Below are positions 62,355-64,000 of a DNA stretch of 64,000 nucleotides, in pieces (the stretch's first letter is position 1; the number at the start of each line of letters is the position of its first letter). This DNA is from Rhodococcoides fascians A44A. GTDB lineage: Bacteria; Actinomycetota; Actinomycetes; Mycobacteriales; Mycobacteriaceae. Both the position numbers and the translations under genes were made by a program. Below the pieces are notes generated by a model that was not told the DNA's origin, made no database searches, and saw only the letters and a program-made list of their open reading frames with translations. Location: NCBI RefSeq assembly GCF_000760735.1, contig NZ_JMEX01000008.1, positions 993,998 to 1,057,997 of the forward strand. The letters run 5' to 3'.

Positions 62355-62759
62355 TCAGCTTCGGAGCAGCCTACCCATCAACGTCTCGAGTTGCCCCAAT
62401 TCGTCGGCCGATAGATTCGCGAACTCCGCGGGCGGTGCGTTCAGTGCAGCATTCGCCCGGTCGGCCAGCTCACGTCCGGAGTCGGTGAGTTCGACGACCC
62501 TGCGCCTCCGGTCGGCAGGGTCTTCGGTGCGTACCACGTATCCACGAGATTCCAACTCTTTCAGCGTCACCGAGAGATACGGCGGGTCGGTGTTCAGTCG
62601 TTCCGCGAGCGCTCCGGCCGACAGAGGGCCGGGCACCAGTCGCCGAAGTACCTTGCACCGATAGAAGCTCTCTCCTGTCGCCGCGACCACGGCGCGGTGC
62701 GGATCGGCTCGGTCGAAGACAAGCGTACGGATGTCACCCCACACGTCCTCCGCGCTCAT
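62355..62759 (-). CDS. MarR-family regulator
   Basis: A 134-residue winged-helix regulator. The DNA-binding segment includes PLSAGALAERLNTDPPYLSVTLKELESRGYV and the wing RTEDPADRRRRVVELTDSGREL, the MarR signature. The frame is open to 62876, but MSAEDVWGDIRTLVFD at 62759 overlaps the stop of the MFS gene by four bases and is preferred. Linkage indicates it controls the exporter. It converges on the papain-like gene with a 15-base gap that shows no hairpin. Confidence 0.87.
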   Translation of the reverse strand: MSAEDVWGDIRTLVFDRADPHRAVVAATGESFYRCKVLRRLVPGPLSAGALAERLNTDPPYLSVTLKELESRGYVVRTEDPADRRRRVVELTDSGRELADRANAALNAPPAEFANLSADELGQLETLMGRLLRS

Positions 62760-64000
62760 GCCACGAGCTCCGACGACCGATCCGCAACCCGCTCTGCTGT
62801 GCCGCGAGCCCACGAACCGGTCGTGACGAAAGCAAGTGCGAGGACGATGATTCCGGCACCAGTCATGACGAACCACGCCGAACGGGCGGCGTCGACGAAC
62901 CCGTCGGCGAAGGTGCCGACGAGACCGGCGGTGACGATCGACCCCACCACTGCGACACCGAGCGATTGGCCCACCTGCCGAGACGTCGATGCCACCGCCG
63001 ACGCGACTCCTGCTTGACTACGGGGCATTCCGGACACAGCGGTGTTGGTGATGGGTGCGTTGACCATCCCGAATCCGATACCGAACACGAGGTAGGGAAG
63101 AGCAAGCCACGCGAAGGACGTCGTCGCCGTCAGCTGGGTCAGCATCAGGGACGAAACGATGAAGCCGACTCCTGCCACCACCAGTGAGGTTCGAGGTCCG
63201 CGAGAACCGGTGAGCCGACCCGATATCGGCGCGAGGATCAGCGTCATCAACGCCATCGGGAGTGTGTAGAGGCCGGCGTGCAGCGGCGAATATCCGCGCA
63301 CGTCCTGCAGATACAGCGTGTTGAGGAACAGAAATCCGCCGAGTGATCCGAACGCACACACGGCGATGACGGTCGCCCCGGAGAACGGAACGCTGCGGAA
63401 GAAGCTCAGTTCCACAAGGGGTTCGGTCCGATGAGTCTCCACGTACAGGAAACCGAGGAGTGACGCCACAGCGGTGGTGGCAGTGGCAAGGATCGTCGGC
63501 GAAGACCATCCCTTCGTCGGCATCTCGATGATGGTGAACACAACGCTGGCAAGCAGCACGATCATCAACACCTGCCCGGCCGGGTCGAAGCGTCGTGCAT
63601 GCGCTGCTTTGGATTCGGGAACGAATTTCCACGTCATGAACAGCGCGATCAGGCCGATCGGCACGTTCACCCAGAAGATCGACTCCCAACCCGCCGACGT
63701 GACCAGTGCGCCGCCGATGAGCGGGCCTCCCGCCATCGAGATTCCGACCACGCCACCCCACACTCCGATCGCTCCTGCGCGTTCTTTCGGATCGGTGAAG
63801 GTGTTGGTGATGATCGACATGGCCACCGGGTTCATCATCGACCCTCCGACGGCCTGCACCATGCGGAACGCGACGAGCCAGCCCAGCGACGGCGCGACAC
63901 TGCACAGCAACGATCCCGCGATGAACAGTGCCGTACCGATCATGAAGAACTTCTTGCGGCCGAACCGGTCCGCACTCGAGCCGCCGAGCATCAGCAGCGA
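62756..64000 (-). CDS. MFS multidrug exporter, DHA2/EmrB-QacA type (5' end beyond the window)
   Basis: The 414 residues visible cover most of a drug:H+ antiporter. ADRFGRKKFFMIGTALF holds the loop 2-3 motif A, and GGPLIGGALV with WESIFWVNVPIGL is the motif C region typical of 14-helix DHA2 exporters. The N-terminus and first two helices lie past position 64000. Co-transcribed with the MarR gene, a standard stress-inducible efflux pair. Substrate unknown. Confidence 0.85.
   Translation of the reverse strand, partial: SLLMLGGSSADRFGRKKFFMIGTALFIAGSLLCSVAPSLGWLVAFRMVQAVGGSMMNPVAMSIITNTFTDPKERAGAIGVWGGVVGISMAGGPLIGGALVTSAGWESIFWVNVPIGLIALFMTWKFVPESKAAHARRFDPAGQVLMIVLLASVVFTIIEMPTKGWSSPTILATATTAVASLLGFLYVETHRTEPLVELSFFRSVPFSGATVIAVCAFGSLGGFLFLNTLYLQDVRGYSPLHAGLYTLPMALMTLILAPISGRLTGSRGPRTSLVVAGVGFIVSSLMLTQLTATTSFAWLALPYLVFGIGFGMVNAPITNTAVSGMPRSQAGVASAVASTSRQVGQSLGVAVVGSIVTAGLVGTFADGFVDAARSAWFVMTGAGIIVLALAFVTTGSWARGTAERVADRSSELVA

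Overview
The window is high-GC (roughly 65%) DNA with densely packed operons, frequent 4-base ATGA/GTGA stop-start overlaps and many GTG starts. The gene content points to a mycolic-acid actinobacterium, most likely Rhodococcus: a secreted antigen-85-type mycolyltransferase, an NDMA-dependent alcohol dehydrogenase, a TetR-controlled phenylacetate cluster and several Rhodococcus-style AraC regulators. The genus call is inference from family content, not from a database match. I saw no rRNA, tRNA, CRISPR array, insertion sequence or phage gene.

Layout. 1-8520: mixed metabolic genes (DUF998 membrane protein, free methionine sulfoxide reductase, dihydroxyacetone kinase, LigB dioxygenase, 3-oxoacid CoA-transferase with a divergent IclR regulator, gamma-carbonic anhydrase, a GAF/PAS-like protein, a GNAT). 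8523-22711: a complete aerobic phenylacetate (Paa) pathway: paaZ-ethD-paaI and paaR on the minus strand, paaJFHG and paaABCDEK-araC on the plus strand. Three copies of an ACCGA..TCGGT-type operator sit before paaZ, between paaR and paaJ, and before paaA. 22754-28676: a peripheral module feeding that pathway. An NDMA-type alcohol dehydrogenase and an aldehyde dehydrogenase read left; a nitrilase, a heme aldoxime dehydratase and a second AraC regulator read right. Together they would funnel arylethanol/arylacetaldehyde and arylacetaldoxime/arylacetonitrile to phenylacetate, which PaaK activates. 28657-29174 is a scar holding the 3' halves of an Lrp-type regulator and a rhodanese gene, both missing their 5' ends.

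29252-33243: an alpha/beta hydrolase and a PucR-type regulator divergent from a glycolate/lactate-oxidase-type flavoprotein. 33233-44079: a long minus-strand island with two tandem SDRs, a nitrilase-superfamily amidase, a PuuE/PgdA-type deacetylase, a CUT2 (ribose-type) ABC transporter, ethanolamine ammonia-lyase EutBC, and a regulator that fuses a LuxR helix-turn-helix to a periplasmic-binding-protein-like sensor. 44236-48906: a branched-chain 2-oxoacid dehydrogenase operon (E1alpha, E1beta, E2, E3). 49022-53412: an MFS transporter, an AhpD-like protein divergent from a MocR regulator, and the mycolyltransferase.

53567-56528: an SDR / APH-type kinase / acyl-CoA dehydrogenase operon behind a perfect 18-bp TetR-type palindrome. 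56615-58950: a GAF-PAS-GGDEF diguanylate cyclase, a small membrane protein and a DUF1801 protein. 59071-62339: an ATP-grasp enzyme overlapping by 4 bases with a 676-residue protein that carries a papain-like Gln-Cys-His-Asn signature. I recognise no described system for this pair. 62355-64000: a MarR regulator overlapping an MFS drug exporter cut by the window end.

The two strongest candidates for new biology are the aldoxime-nitrile-phenylacetate island with its 21-bp-period AraC boxes, and the ATP-grasp/papain-like pair. The EutBC island with its LuxR-sensor fusion is third.
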